This document shows positions 37,624 through 47,011 of a DNA stretch of 64,000 nt, one piece after another; within the stretch, counting starts at the first letter, position 1, and each line of letters begins with the position of its first letter. Both the position numbers and the translations under genes were made by a program. The notes under the pieces are model-generated. The model was not told the origin of the DNA. It made no database searches and saw nothing but the letters and a program-made list of their open reading frames with translations. The DNA is from Streptomyces canus 299MFChir4.1. Lineage in GTDB: Bacteria > Actinomycetota > Actinomycetes > Streptomycetales > Streptomycetaceae. The DNA is taken from contig NZ_KB911600.1 in NCBI RefSeq assembly GCF_000383615.1, positions 103,117 through 167,116 on the forward strand. The letters run 5' to 3'.

Positions 37624-39008
37624 CCGAGCTCGCCGCGATGGAATTCCACCCGCAGCCTCAGGCGGGCGAGCCCAAGGTCTGGGCCTTCCCCGCCCCCGAG
37701 CGCGGGACGCTCGACAACGGCCTCACGCTCCTGCGCTGCCACCGCCCCGGCCAGCAGGTCGTCGCCGTCGAGGTGCTCCTGGACGCGCCCCTGGACGCCG
37801 AGCCGGCCGGCCTGGACGGTGTCGCCACGATCATGGCGCGCGCGTTCTCCGAGGGCACCGACAAGCACTCCGCCGAGGACTTCGCCGCCGAGCTGGAGCG
37901 CTGCGGCGCCACCCTGGACGCGCACGCCGACCACCCGGGCGTCCGCCTGAGCCTCGAAGTGCCCGCCTCCCGCCTGGCCAAGGCGCTCGGTCTGCTGGCC
38001 GACGCGCTCAGGGCGCCCGCGTTCGCGGACAGCGAGGTGGAGCGGCTCGTCCGCAACCGCCTCGACGAGATCCCGCACGAGCTGGCCAACCCGTCCCGCC
38101 GCGCGGCCAAGGAGCTCTCCAGGGAGCTGTTCCCGGCCGACTCGCGTATGTCGCGCCCCCGCCAGGGCACCGAGGAGACCGTCGAGAACATCGACTCCGC
38201 GGCTGTGCGCGCCTTCTACGAGAAGCACGTGCGGCCCGCCACCGCGACCGCCGTGGTCGTCGGTGACCTCACCGGCATCGACCTGGACGCGCTGCTCGCC
38301 GACACCCTCGGCTCCTGGACCGGCTCCACCGGCCGGCCGCGCCCCGTGCCGCCGGTGACCGCCGACGACACCGGCCGGGTCGTCATCGTGGACCGCCCCG
38401 GCGCCGTCCAGACGCAGCTGCTGATCGGCCGTATCGGAGCGGACCGGCACGCACGCGTGTGGCCCGCGCAGGTGCTCGGCACGTACTGCCTCGGCGGCAC
38501 CCTCACCTCCCGCCTGGACCGCGTCCTGCGCGAGGAGAAGGGCTACACCTACGGCGTACGGTCGTTCGGCCAGGTCCTCAGGTCCGCCCCGGACGGCTCG
38601 GGCGCCGCGATGCTCGCCATCAGCGGCTCGGTCGACACCCCGAACACCGGTCCCGCCCTGGACGACCTGTGGAAGGTGCTGCGCACGCTCGCCGAGGGCG
38701 GTCTCACCGACGCCGAACGCGATGTCGCCGTACAGAACCTCGTCGGTGTGGCACCGCTCAAGTACGAGACGGCCGCGGCCGTCGCGAGCACGCTGGCCGA
38801 CCAGGTCGAGCAGCACCTGCCCGACGACTACCAGGCGACCCTGTACCAGCAGCTCGCCGCGACCGGCACCGTCGAGGCCACCGCCGCCGTCGTGAACGCC
38901 TTCCCGGTGGACCGGCTGGTGACGATCCTGGTCGGCGACGCGGCCGCCATCAAGGAGCCCGTCGAAGCCCTCGGCATCGGCGAAGTCAAGGTCGTGACGG
39001 CCGAGTAG
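37620..39008 (+). CDS. M16 family protease-like subunit lacking the zinc motif
   Basis: Protein of 462 residues. It has the M16 fold with the substrate-contacting R/Y region (LREEKGYTYGVRSFGQ), but HxxEH is absent at the expected place (GVATIMARAFSEGT), so it is the regulatory partner of the preceding protease. GTG 37620 overlaps the upstream stop. A terminator follows. Confidence 0.92.
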   Translation: MTELAAMEFHPQPQAGEPKVWAFPAPERGTLDNGLTLLRCHRPGQQVVAVEVLLDAPLDAEPAGLDGVATIMARAFSEGTDKHSAEDFAAELERCGATLDAHADHPGVRLSLEVPASRLAKALGLLADALRAPAFADSEVERLVRNRLDEIPHELANPSRRAAKELSRELFPADSRMSRPRQGTEETVENIDSAAVRAFYEKHVRPATATAVVVGDLTGIDLDALLADTLGSWTGSTGRPRPVPPVTADDTGRVVIVDRPGAVQTQLLIGRIGADRHARVWPAQVLGTYCLGGTLTSRLDRVLREEKGYTYGVRSFGQVLRSAPDGSGAAMLAISGSVDTPNTGPALDDLWKVLRTLAEGGLTDAERDVAVQNLVGVAPLKYETAAAVASTLADQVEQHLPDDYQATLYQQLAATGTVEATAAVVNAFPVDRLVTILVGDAAAIKEPVEALGIGEVKVVTAE

Positions 39009-39024
39009 AGGAACCCGGCTCAGG

Positions 39025-39056
39025 GGGCCCTGGTGGCGCACACGTCACCAGGGCCC
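39025..39056 (+). terminator. Terminator after the M16 operon
   Basis: Perfect 11-base stem GGGCCCTGGTG / CACCAGGGCCC with a 10-base loop. Confidence 0.8.
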
Positions 39057-39204
39057 TCAGATGTCCGGATTGGGCAGGAGGTTGCCTGTCTGCCCTGTGG
39101 GATTCGCTACAAACACCCTGATCGGTTTGGGGATTGAAAGCAGGCCCGCTTAGCGTCCTCTGGGCTGTCCGTCAGGCACCGCGCCGCGCCCGCGGCACCG
39201 GACA

Positions 39205-39352
39205 GTCATCGCCGAGTCCCCGCATGGCGCGAGCCAGGGGAGCCGGGGACCCACGTCCCTGGGGTGAATCGGACGCCCGCGCACCGCGAGGGGGTCCGTA
39301 GGAGACCTTCCTGCTCCGAACCCGTCAGCTAACCCGGTAGGCGAGAAGGAAG
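39205..39352 (+). ncRNA. c-di-AMP riboswitch (ydaO/yuaA leader)
   Basis: The leader holds the class hallmarks: CGCCGAGTC near the start, GGGGAGCCGGGGACCCACGT, GGGGTGAATC, then GTAGGAGACCTTC and the conserved CTCCGAACCCGTCAGCTAAC followed by GGTAGGCG. It ends just before the ribosome site of the M23 peptidase gene. In actinobacteria this class controls cell-wall hydrolases and binds c-di-AMP, generally turning expression off. Edges are approximate. Confidence 0.93.
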
Positions 39353-39370
39353 GAAAGGATCAGCCACCAC

Positions 39371-40123
39371 ATGGCGTTCACCTGCGCCGCCGGGAAGCAC
39401 CGTCGTCCCAGCCGTATGAAGCGCACGACCGCCCGCGCCGCGGGCGTCGCGGCCCTTGCCACCACCGGCGTCCTCGGCGCCGTCGCGGCCCCGGCGCTCG
39501 CCGCCGACAACTCCGTCGAGCAGACCGGTCTCATGCCCGTCGTCACCGTCGGCGACTCCCTCGCGGACCAGCTCGGCGCCCAGGCCGAGGCCCAGGCGCA
39601 GGCCGCCGCGCAGAAGAAGGCGGCGGCGGAGGCCAAGCGCAAGGCCGAGGCGCGCGCCAAGGAGATACGCGAGGCCAAGGAGCGCGCCGCCCGTGAGGCC
39701 GAGCGCAAGCGCCTCAACGCCTTCGTCGCCCCGATCTCCGGCTCCTACATCTCCACCGGCTACAAGACCGGCGGTTCCCTGTGGTCCTCCGGCAGCCACA
39801 CCGGTGTCGACTTCCACGCCGCCAGCGGCACCTCCGTGCACGCGGTCGGCCGCGGCACCGTCGTGGAGACGGGCTGGGGCGGGTCGTACGGGAACCAGAT
39901 CGTGATCAGGATGGCCGACGGCACGTACACCCAGTACGGCCACCTGTCGTCCATCGGCGTCTCGGTCGGCCAGTCGGTCATCCCCGGCCAGCAGATCGGC
40001 CTCTCCGGCGCGACCGGCAACGTCACCGGACCGCACCTGCACTTCGAGGCGCGCACCAGCCCGGAGTACGGCTCGGACATCGACCCCGTCTCCTACCTGC
40101 GCTCGCACGGCGTGAACGTCTGA
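39371..40123 (+). CDS. Secreted M23 peptidoglycan endopeptidase
   Basis: Protein of 250 residues. Signal peptide to about residue 45 (PALAA), a Lys/Ala/Glu-rich coiled coil (about 68-115), then the LytM/M23 domain with zinc ligands His143 and Asp147 (HTGVDFHAA) and HLH (222-224). It probably cuts peptide cross-links in peptidoglycan during growth. The c-di-AMP riboswitch upstream ties it to osmotic/turgor control. ATG 39371 lies after GAAGGAAAGGA; ATG 39416 would give a shorter signal sequence. Confidence 0.93.
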   Translation: MAFTCAAGKHRRPSRMKRTTARAAGVAALATTGVLGAVAAPALAADNSVEQTGLMPVVTVGDSLADQLGAQAEAQAQAAAQKKAAAEAKRKAEARAKEIREAKERAAREAERKRLNAFVAPISGSYISTGYKTGGSLWSSGSHTGVDFHAASGTSVHAVGRGTVVETGWGGSYGNQIVIRMADGTYTQYGHLSSIGVSVGQSVIPGQQIGLSGATGNVTGPHLHFEARTSPEYGSDIDPVSYLRSHGVNV

Positions 40124-40148
40124 CGACCCGTCGCGCACACTCCGCGAG

Positions 40149-40173
40149 ACCCCGGCTCCCCGAGCCGGGGTTT
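40149..40173 (+). terminator. Terminator after the M23 peptidase gene
   Basis: A 10-base stem ACCCCGGCTC / GAGCCGGGGT with a three-base loop and a following TTTCGTCGTTT. Confidence 0.85.
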
Positions 40174-40311
40174 CGTCGTTTCCAGCGGCCCGTTGTCCAA
40201 AAAATATCTCTGGATTCCGGTCCGCCGTCGGAAATTCCCGCTGATTGCAATAGAGTCACTGAACACACGTCAATCGGCGACGTTTCACGGGGATTAAGAC
40301 GGAGGTCGGAC

Positions 40312-41007
40312 ATGCGTATTCCGGCGCACTCGGTATGCACGGCGATCCGGGACGACATCGTCGCAGGTGTCCACGAGCGCGGGAGCCGGCTCACCGAGGA
40401 ACTGCTCGCCCGTCGCTACGGAGTCTCCCGCGTCCCCGTCCGCGAGGCCCTGCGCACCCTGGAGGCCGAGGGCTTCGTGGTGACGCGGCGGCACGCGGGC
40501 GCGTGCGTGGCCGAACCGACCGAGCAGGAGGGCGCCGACCTCCTGGAGATGCGCATGCTCCTCGAACCGCTCGGCGCCACCCGGGCCGCCCAGCGGCGCA
40601 CCGAGGCCCATCTGAAGGTGCTGCGCGGCCTGGTCAGGCTGGGCCAGGAGCGGGCCAGGCGGGGCAACAGCGACGACCTGCGCTCCCTGGGGGGCTGGTT
40701 CCACGAGACGCTCGCCCAGGCCTCCGGCAGCCCCGCGCTGACCTCCCTGCTGACCCAGCTGCGGCACAAGATCGCCTGGATGTACGTCGTGGACGCCCCC
40801 GCCAACCCGGCGGAGTCCTGGGCGGAGCACGGCGCGATCGTGGACGCGGTGGCACGCGGGGACGCCGAGCGGGCGCGGGCGATCACGGCGCTGCACACCG
40901 AGCGCTCGGGCGCGGCGCACCGGCTGCGGTTCGCCTCGGGGCAGGACCGCGCGGACCGTGTGAGGACCTCGCAACCTCCTGTAAACGTGACGGGTGTGCG
41001 GCATTAA
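40312..41007 (+). CDS. GntR/FadR-family transcriptional regulator
   Basis: Protein of 231 residues. Winged helix at 5-70 (GSRLTEELLARRYGVSRVPVREALRTLEAEGFV) and an FCD domain (about 80-210) that would bind a small acid, with metal-binding-type His residues in HETLAQASGS and EHGAIVDA. Target unknown; monocistronic with its own GGAGG ribosome site. It converges on ptsH. Confidence 0.88.
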   Translation: MRIPAHSVCTAIRDDIVAGVHERGSRLTEELLARRYGVSRVPVREALRTLEAEGFVVTRRHAGACVAEPTEQEGADLLEMRMLLEPLGATRAAQRRTEAHLKVLRGLVRLGQERARRGNSDDLRSLGGWFHETLAQASGSPALTSLLTQLRHKIAWMYVVDAPANPAESWAEHGAIVDAVARGDAERARAITALHTERSGAAHRLRFASGQDRADRVRTSQPPVNVTGVRH

Positions 41008-41079
41008 CACGGGCGCCGTATACAAAGAGGAGTAATTCGCGGGGGAGTATTTCTGCTGCCCGCAAAAGGGAAAAGCGAA

Positions 41080-41107
41080 GGGCCCGCCCGATAATTCGGA
41101 CGAGCCC
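41080..41107. terminator. Bidirectional hairpin between gntR and ptsH
   Basis: Arms 41080-41090 and 41097-41107 form nine pairs with two mismatches around ATAATT, between two convergent genes. Confidence 0.5.
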
Positions 41108-41133
41108 CTCGGTGCTTTTCGGGAAACCCGAAC

Positions 41134-41415
41134 TCAGACGGTCTCGGGAAGCTCCTCGAGTCCCTCGGCGACCAGCTTCGCGAGCCGGTCGAGGGCCGCG
41201 TCCGCACCCTCGGCGTCGGAGGCGAGGACGATCTCCTCGCCGCCCTGGGCGCCCAGGCCGAGAACGGCCAGCATGGAGGCCGCGTTGACGGGCTTGCCGT
41301 CGGCCTTGGCGATCGTCACCGGGATACCTGCGGCCGTGGCGGCCCGGACGAAGATGGAAGCGGGGCGGGCGTGGAGGCCCTCGGCCCAGCCGACGTTGAC
41401 GCGGCGCTCAGCCAT
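41134..41415 (-). CDS. ptsH: Phosphocarrier protein HPr
   Basis: Protein of 93 residues of the phosphoenolpyruvate:sugar phosphotransferase system. His15 in GLHARPAS accepts phosphate from enzyme I; Ser47 (NAASMLAVLGLGA) sits at the regulatory serine position. Length and sequence fit HPr well. ATG 41415 is preferred to ATG 41439 because it begins the conserved domain. In Streptomyces HPr serves GlcNAc and fructose uptake. Confidence 0.95.
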   Translation of the reverse strand: MAERRVNVGWAEGLHARPASIFVRAATAAGIPVTIAKADGKPVNAASMLAVLGLGAQGGEEIVLASDAEGADAALDRLAKLVAEGLEELPETV

Positions 41416-41589
41416 GTGATGCTGCCCTTCGGTTCTCAAGGTTGTCTAGACCAGTTTCCCACACGTGAAGTGTCTCCGGACAGGACCCGAAGTCCCTCCG
41501 GGGCAAGTCGTCGGACCGCGGCCTCGGCCCGACGTCCGTCCTCGCGCGTTCTCCACAGACTGCCTCGCGCCGTTGTCGTACGCGAGCCG

Positions 41590-41595
41590 TACGCT
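41590..41595 (+). promoter_or_regulatory. -10 element, leaderless GNAT/acyl-CoA synthetase gene
   Basis: TACGCT seven bases before ATG 41603, with no clear Shine-Dalgarno. Confidence 0.35.
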
Positions 41596-41602
41596 GGGGC
41601 CC

Positions 41603-44446
41603 ATGCAGAGCGCGTCGGACCGGCACGAGTACCCCGCCCACTGGGAAGCCGACGTGGTGCTGCGCGACGGCGGCACCGCGCGCATCCGGCCCATCACCGT
41701 CGACGACGCCGATCGCCTGGTCAGCTTCTACGAGCAGGTCTCGGACGAGTCGAAGTACTACCGTTTCTTCGCGCCCTACCCGCGCCTGTCCGCCAAGGAC
41801 GTCCACCGCTTCACGCACCACGACTTTGTGGACCGGGTGGGTCTCGCCGCCACCATCGGAGGCGAGTTCATCGCCACCGTACGCTACGACCGCATCGGCG
41901 CCGACGGCCTGCCCGCATCGGCTCCCGCCGACGAGGCCGAGGTCGCTTTCCTCGTGCAGGACGCCCACCAGGGGCGCGGTGTGGCCTCCGCCCTCCTCGA
42001 ACACATCGGGGCCGTCGCCCGCGAGCGCGGCATCCGGCGCTTCGCCGCCGAGGTGCTGCCCGCCAACGTCAAGATGATCAAGGTGTTCACCGACGCCGGG
42101 TACACCCAGAAGCGCAGCTTCGAGGACGGCGTCGTACGCCTGGAGTTCGACCTGGAGCCCACCGACCGCTCGCTCGCCGTGCAGTACGCGCGCGAGCAGC
42201 GCGCCGAGTCGCGCTCGGTGCAGCGGCTGCTCACCCCCGGTTCCGTCGCCGTCGTAGGCGTCGGACGCGCCGAGGGCGGTGTGGGCCGCAGCGTGCTCGG
42301 CAACATCAGGGACTACGGCTTCACCGGTCGCCTGTACGCCGTGAACAAGGCGTTCCCCGAGGACCAGAAGGACCTCGACGGCATCCCCGCACACCGCTCG
42401 GTGGGGGACATCGACGGCCCCGTGGACGTCGCGGTCGTCGCCGTACCGGCCGAGCACGTCCCCGAGGTCGTCGCCGAGTGCGGGGCACACGGCGTCCAGG
42501 GGCTCGTCGTGCTCTCCGCCGGGTACGCCGAGAGCGGCCCCGAAGGGCGCGAGCGCCAGCGTGAACTCGTGCGGCACGCACGCGCGTACGGCATGCGGAT
42601 CATCGGCCCGAACGCCTTCGGGATCATCAACACCAACCCGGACGTCCGCCTCAACGCCTCACTGGCCCCCGAGACCCCCCGGGCCGGCCGGATCGGCCTC
42701 TTCGCCCAGTCCGGCGCCATCGGCATCGCCCTGCTCTCCCGGCTGCACCGGCGCGGCGGCGGCGTCACCGGCGTCACCGGCGTCTCCACCTTCGTCTCCT
42801 CCGGCAACCGCGCCGACGTCTCCGGCAACGACGTCCTTCAGTACTGGTACGACGACCCGCACACCGACGTCGTCCTCATGTACCTGGAGTCCATCGGCAA
42901 CCCCCGCAAGTTCACCCGCCTCGCCAGGCGGACGGCGGCGGCCAAGCCCCTGGTCGTCGTGCAGGGTTCCGGCACCGCCCCGCAGGGCCACGCCGTCCGC
43001 GCCACGCGCCTGCCGCGCGCCACGGTGTCCGCGCTGCTCCGGCAGGCCGGCGTGATCCAGGTCGACACCATCACCGAACTCGTGGACACCGGCCTCCTGC
43101 TGGCCCGCCAGCCGCTGCCCACCGGACCCAGGGTGGCGATCCTCGGCAACTCCGAGTCGCTCGGCCTGCTCACCTACGACGCGTGCGTGGCCGAGGGGCT
43201 GAGGCCGTCGGCCCCGCTGGACCTGACCACGGCGGCCGTGCCGGAGGACTTCCACGCGGCCCTCGCGCGCGCGTTGGCCGACGACTCCTGCGACGCGGTG
43301 ATCGTGACGGCCATCCCAGCGGTCGGCGAGGGGACCGCCGGCGACGCCGCCCTGGCCGAGGCGCTCCGGTCCGCGGCGGAGCAGGTCCCCGGCAAGCCGG
43401 TCCTCGTGGTCCATGTCGAGCTCGGCGGGCTCGCGGAGGCCCTGTCGGCGGCGACCAGCACCGCGCCCCAGGCCGCCGCGGGCCCGCCGAAGATCCGTGC
43501 CGACCACCCGTTCCGCGCCCTGGACCGGCTGCGGGCCACCCAGGCCCCCGCGCAGCCGCCCGCGCCCGGGAACAGCGACCGCCTCATCCCCGCCTACCCC
43601 GCAGCCGAGCGCGCGGTGCGGGCCCTCGCCGACGCCGTGCAGTACGCGCAGTGGCGCCGGGAGGCCGCCGAGCCCGGCAAGGTGCCCGAGTCCATCGACG
43701 CGGACATCGACGAGAAGGGCGCCGCGACCCTGATCGACGGCCTGCTCACGCGCGGGCAGGGACTCACCCTCGGCCCCGAGGAGACCTGCGAGCTGCTCGC
43801 CAAGTACGGCGTCCAGCTCCACCGCGCCCTGCCCGGCACCACCGCCGACGCCGCCGTCCAGGCTGCCGCCGCCCTCGGCTACCCGGTCGCCCTCAAGGCC
43901 ACCGCCCCGCACCTGCGCCACCGCGCCGACCTCGGTGGCGTACGCCTCGATCTCGCGGACGAGGAGCAGCTGCGGCGGGCGTACACCGAGCTGACCGAAC
44001 TGTTCGGCACGCCGGACGAACTGCGACCCGTGGTGCAGGGGATGGCCCCGCGCGGGGTGGACACCGTGATCCGGGCCGTCATCGACCCCGCCGCCGGCGC
44101 CGTGCTGTCCTTCGGGCTGGCCGGGGCGGCCTCGCAGCTGCTCGACGACACCGCGCACCGGCTGATTCCGGTCACCGACCGGGAGGCGGCGACCCTGGTC
44201 CGCTCGATCCGGACCGCGCCGCTCCTCTTCGGCTGGCGCGGTTCCACCCCGGTCGACACACCCGCGCTGGAGGAGCTCCTGCTGCGGGTGTCCCGGCTGG
44301 TCGACGACCATCCCGAGGTCGTCGCGGTCACCCTGGAGCCGGTCGTCGTCGCCCCGCGCGGCCTGAGCGTCCTCGGCGCCTCCGTACGGCTCGCGCCGCC
44401 GCCCGCCCGCGACGACCTCGGCCCGCGGACCCTTCCCGCGTACTGA
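41603..44446 (+). CDS. Bifunctional GNAT acetyltransferase / ADP-forming acyl-CoA synthetase-like protein (Pat type)
   Basis: Protein of 947 residues. The N-terminal GNAT domain (about 15-185) has the acetyl-CoA loop VQDAHQGRGVASALL. It is followed by the CoA-binding (VAVVGVGR), succinyl-CoA-ligase-like (IIGPNAFGIINTN, SQSGAIGIALL) and ATP-grasp domains of the NDP-forming acyl-CoA synthetases (LKATAPHLRHRADLGGVRLDL). Such fusions acetylate lysines of enzymes like acetyl-CoA synthetase; the synthetase part is often regulatory. The order GNAT-first differs from enterobacterial Pat, where GNAT is C-terminal. Confidence 0.93.
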   Translation: MQSASDRHEYPAHWEADVVLRDGGTARIRPITVDDADRLVSFYEQVSDESKYYRFFAPYPRLSAKDVHRFTHHDFVDRVGLAATIGGEFIATVRYDRIGADGLPASAPADEAEVAFLVQDAHQGRGVASALLEHIGAVARERGIRRFAAEVLPANVKMIKVFTDAGYTQKRSFEDGVVRLEFDLEPTDRSLAVQYAREQRAESRSVQRLLTPGSVAVVGVGRAEGGVGRSVLGNIRDYGFTGRLYAVNKAFPEDQKDLDGIPAHRSVGDIDGPVDVAVVAVPAEHVPEVVAECGAHGVQGLVVLSAGYAESGPEGRERQRELVRHARAYGMRIIGPNAFGIINTNPDVRLNASLAPETPRAGRIGLFAQSGAIGIALLSRLHRRGGGVTGVTGVSTFVSSGNRADVSGNDVLQYWYDDPHTDVVLMYLESIGNPRKFTRLARRTAAAKPLVVVQGSGTAPQGHAVRATRLPRATVSALLRQAGVIQVDTITELVDTGLLLARQPLPTGPRVAILGNSESLGLLTYDACVAEGLRPSAPLDLTTAAVPEDFHAALARALADDSCDAVIVTAIPAVGEGTAGDAALAEALRSAAEQVPGKPVLVVHVELGGLAEALSAATSTAPQAAAGPPKIRADHPFRALDRLRATQAPAQPPAPGNSDRLIPAYPAAERAVRALADAVQYAQWRREAAEPGKVPESIDADIDEKGAATLIDGLLTRGQGLTLGPEETCELLAKYGVQLHRALPGTTADAAVQAAAALGYPVALKATAPHLRHRADLGGVRLDLADEEQLRRAYTELTELFGTPDELRPVVQGMAPRGVDTVIRAVIDPAAGAVLSFGLAGAASQLLDDTAHRLIPVTDREAATLVRSIRTAPLLFGWRGSTPVDTPALEELLLRVSRLVDDHPEVVAVTLEPVVVAPRGLSVLGASVRLAPPPARDDLGPRTLPAY

Positions 44447-44484
44447 GCGGCGGCGACCGGTGCCTCGCAGTCAGCGCGCCACCG

Positions 44485-44490
44485 TAGGAT
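44485..44490 (+). promoter_or_regulatory. -10 element, leaderless DUF5998 gene
   Basis: TAGGAT exactly seven bases before ATG 44498. Confidence 0.45.
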
Positions 44491-44497
44491 GGACGGC

Positions 44498-45085
44498 ATG
44501 GCCAAGACCAGTACGACGACCCAGGGGCTGCGTGCGGCGATCGAGCGCAGCGGCTACTACCCGGCCCTCGTGGCCGAGGCGGTGGAGGCCGCCGTGGGCG
44601 GCGAGCCCATCCGGTCGTACCTGGTCCACCAGGAGACGACGTTCGACCAGAACGAGGTGCGGCGGCACGTGACCGTGCTCGTCCTCACCGGCAACCGCTT
44701 CATCGTGAGCCACACCGACGAACAGGCCGCGGACACCACGTCCCCGACGCCGTACGCCACCACCTCCACGGAGTCCGTGAAGCTCGGCCGGATCTCGTCG
44801 GTCGTGGTCAGCCGGGTCGTCGCGAACCCGGAGCAGTACCAGCCGGGCACCCTGCCCCGCGAGGTCGTGCTGACCATCGGCTGGGGCGCCGTCTCCCGCA
44901 TCGATCTGGAGCCCGCCGCCTGCGGCGACCCCAACTGCGAGGCGGACCACGGCTACACCGGCAGCTCCACGGCGGACGACCTCAGCCTGCGCGTCAGCGA
45001 GGCCGGGGACGGCCCGGACACCGTGCGCCAGGCGCTCGCCTTCGCGCAGGCCATCTCCGAGGCGACCGCGGACGTCACCCCCTGA
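44498..45085 (+). CDS. DUF5998 family protein
   Basis: Protein of 195 residues, function unknown, conserved in actinobacteria. A beta-rich middle (YLVHQETTFDQNEVRRHVTVLVLTGNRFIVSHTD) and one CGDPNC pair near residue 148. No membrane segment. An upstream in-frame ATG (44489) overlaps the -10, so ATG 44498 is chosen. The stop overlaps the next start (TGATG): operon with the phosphodiesterase and perhaps thymidine kinase. Confidence 0.85.
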   Translation: MAKTSTTTQGLRAAIERSGYYPALVAEAVEAAVGGEPIRSYLVHQETTFDQNEVRRHVTVLVLTGNRFIVSHTDEQAADTTSPTPYATTSTESVKLGRISSVVVSRVVANPEQYQPGTLPREVVLTIGWGAVSRIDLEPAACGDPNCEADHGYTGSSTADDLSLRVSEAGDGPDTVRQALAFAQAISEATADVTP

Positions 45086-46284
45086 TGGTGCAGCCTGCCT
45101 CCGCCTGGGACCACCCGGAACCCCTCGCCCTCGACACCGCGCCCGTCCCCGAGTACGGCAGCGGCTCCCTCGCCGACCTGCTGCCCACCCTGGCCGCCGG
45201 CATGGCCGTACCGGGCACCGCCGCCGCGATCCACGAGCTCACCCCCGCCGACCGGAACTGCGTGTTCCTGATCGACGGCCTCGGCTGGGAGCAGCTGAAG
45301 GCGCACCCGGACGAGGCGCCCTTCATGACCTCCCTGCTGGCCAGCTCGCGCGGCGGCACCGGCCGCCCCCTGACCACCGGCTACCCCGCGACCACCGCGA
45401 CCTCCCTCGCCTCCGTCGGCACCGGACGCCCGCCCGGCGCCCACGGCCTGCCGGGCTACACCGTGCGCAATCCGGCCACCGGCGAGCTGATGAACCAGCT
45501 GCGCTGGCAGCCGTGGACCAAGCCGCACGTCTGGCAGCCGTACCCCACCGTCTTCCAACTCGCCGACCGGGCCGGGGTGCACGCCGCCCAGGTCTCCTCG
45601 CCCACCTTCCAGAACACCCCGCTGACCAAGGTCGCGCTCAGCGGCGGGACGTTCCACGGGCGGCTGTCCGGCGAGGAGCGCATGGACCTCGCGGCCGAGC
45701 AACTCGCCGCAGCGGACCGCTCGTTGGTCTACACGTACTACGCCGAGGTCGACGGCGCGGGACACCGCTTCGGCGTCGACTCCGACACCTGGCGCGGCCA
45801 GTTGATGTACGTCGACCGCCTGGTCCAGCGCCTAGCCGAGCAACTGCCGCCGCACAGCGCGCTGTACGTCACCGCCGACCACGGCATGGTCGACATCCCC
45901 TTCGACGAGCAGCACCGCATCGACTTCGACGAGGACTGGGAACTGCGCGCCGGGGTCGCCCTGCTCGGCGGCGAGGGCCGGGCCCGCCATGTCTACGCGG
46001 TACCCGGCGCCGCAGGCGATGTGCTGACCTGCTGGCGGGAGGTCCTCGGCGAGCAGTTCTGGGTCGCCTCCCGGGACGAGGCCATCGCGGCGGGCTGGTT
46101 CGGGCCGCCGGACCACTTCGACGAGCGGGTGTACGGCCGGATCGGCGACGTGGTCGCCGCCGCCCGCGACGACGTGCTGCTCATCGCCTCCGAGCGGGAG
46201 CCGAAGGAGTCGGCCATGGTCGGCAACCACGGTTCGATGACCCCCGCCGAGCAGCTCGTCCCGCTGCTCGAAGTACGCTCCTGA
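45085..46284 (+). CDS. Nucleotide pyrophosphatase / alkaline phosphatase-superfamily phosphodiesterase
   Basis: Protein of 399 residues. The metal sites of the superfamily are visible: LIDGLGWEQ (first Asp), the nucleophilic threonine in TTGYPATTATSLASVGTG, AEVDGAGHRFG and TADHGMVD. It probably cleaves phosphodiester or pyrophosphate bonds; no signal peptide, so it is cytoplasmic. Translationally coupled to DUF5998 and 49 bases upstream of thymidine kinase. Confidence 0.9.
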   Translation: MVQPASAWDHPEPLALDTAPVPEYGSGSLADLLPTLAAGMAVPGTAAAIHELTPADRNCVFLIDGLGWEQLKAHPDEAPFMTSLLASSRGGTGRPLTTGYPATTATSLASVGTGRPPGAHGLPGYTVRNPATGELMNQLRWQPWTKPHVWQPYPTVFQLADRAGVHAAQVSSPTFQNTPLTKVALSGGTFHGRLSGEERMDLAAEQLAAADRSLVYTYYAEVDGAGHRFGVDSDTWRGQLMYVDRLVQRLAEQLPPHSALYVTADHGMVDIPFDEQHRIDFDEDWELRAGVALLGGEGRARHVYAVPGAAGDVLTCWREVLGEQFWVASRDEAIAAGWFGPPDHFDERVYGRIGDVVAAARDDVLLIASEREPKESAMVGNHGSMTPAEQLVPLLEVRS

Positions 46285-46333
46285 AGCCGATCCGGCCCTT
46301 CCGCCGCAGAAACCGAAAGGTGCTCGACCACCC

Positions 46334-46993
46334 ATGCCCGAGCTGGTGTTCTTCTCCGGAACCATGGACTGCGGGAAGTCCACGCTGGCTCTCCAGATCG
46401 AGCACAACCGTTCGGCGCGTGGTCTGACGGGCATCATCTTCACCCGCGACGACCGGGCGGGCGAGGGCAAGCTGTCCTCGCGGCTCGGTCTGGTCACGGA
46501 CGCGGTCGAGGTCGAGGACGGTCAGGACCTGTACGCCTACCTCGTCGACCACCTCTCCCAGGGCGGCCGCGCGGACTACGTGATCGCGGACGAGGCGCAG
46601 TTCCTCGCGCCGGAGCAGATCGACCAACTCGCCCGCGTGGTCGACGACCTGGACCTCGACGTCTACGCCTTCGGTATCACCACCGACTTCCGCTCCAAGC
46701 TGTTCCCGGGCTCCCAGCGCCTGGTGGAACTGGCCGACCGGGTCGAGGTCCTCCAGGTCGAGGCCCTGTGCTGGTGCGGCGCCCGGGCCACCCACAACGC
46801 CCGTACGGTCAACGGTGAGATGGTCGTCGAGGGCGCCCAGGTGGTCGTCGGTGACGTCAACCAGGCCGACGACATCGGCTACGAGGTCCTGTGCCGCCGG
46901 CACCACCGCCGCCGTATGACCGCGGGCACGGCACGCGCGGCCGCGCTGTCCCCGGACGTCCTGCCGGTTCCGTCGGCCGGGGCGCGCTTCTGA
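46334..46993 (+). CDS. tdk: Thymidine kinase (type II)
   Basis: Protein of 219 residues, phosphorylating thymidine to dTMP in the salvage pathway. P-loop GTMDCGKST (9-17), DEAQFL, the lasso-region sequence and a structural zinc site formed by CWC and CRRHH fit type II TK. GAAAGG precedes ATG 46334. It probably shares the promoter of the upstream genes. Confidence 0.95.
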   Translation: MPELVFFSGTMDCGKSTLALQIEHNRSARGLTGIIFTRDDRAGEGKLSSRLGLVTDAVEVEDGQDLYAYLVDHLSQGGRADYVIADEAQFLAPEQIDQLARVVDDLDLDVYAFGITTDFRSKLFPGSQRLVELADRVEVLQVEALCWCGARATHNARTVNGEMVVEGAQVVVGDVNQADDIGYEVLCRRHHRRRMTAGTARAAALSPDVLPVPSAGARF

Positions 46994-47011
46994 CCCGAGT
47001 CCTTCAGGGTC

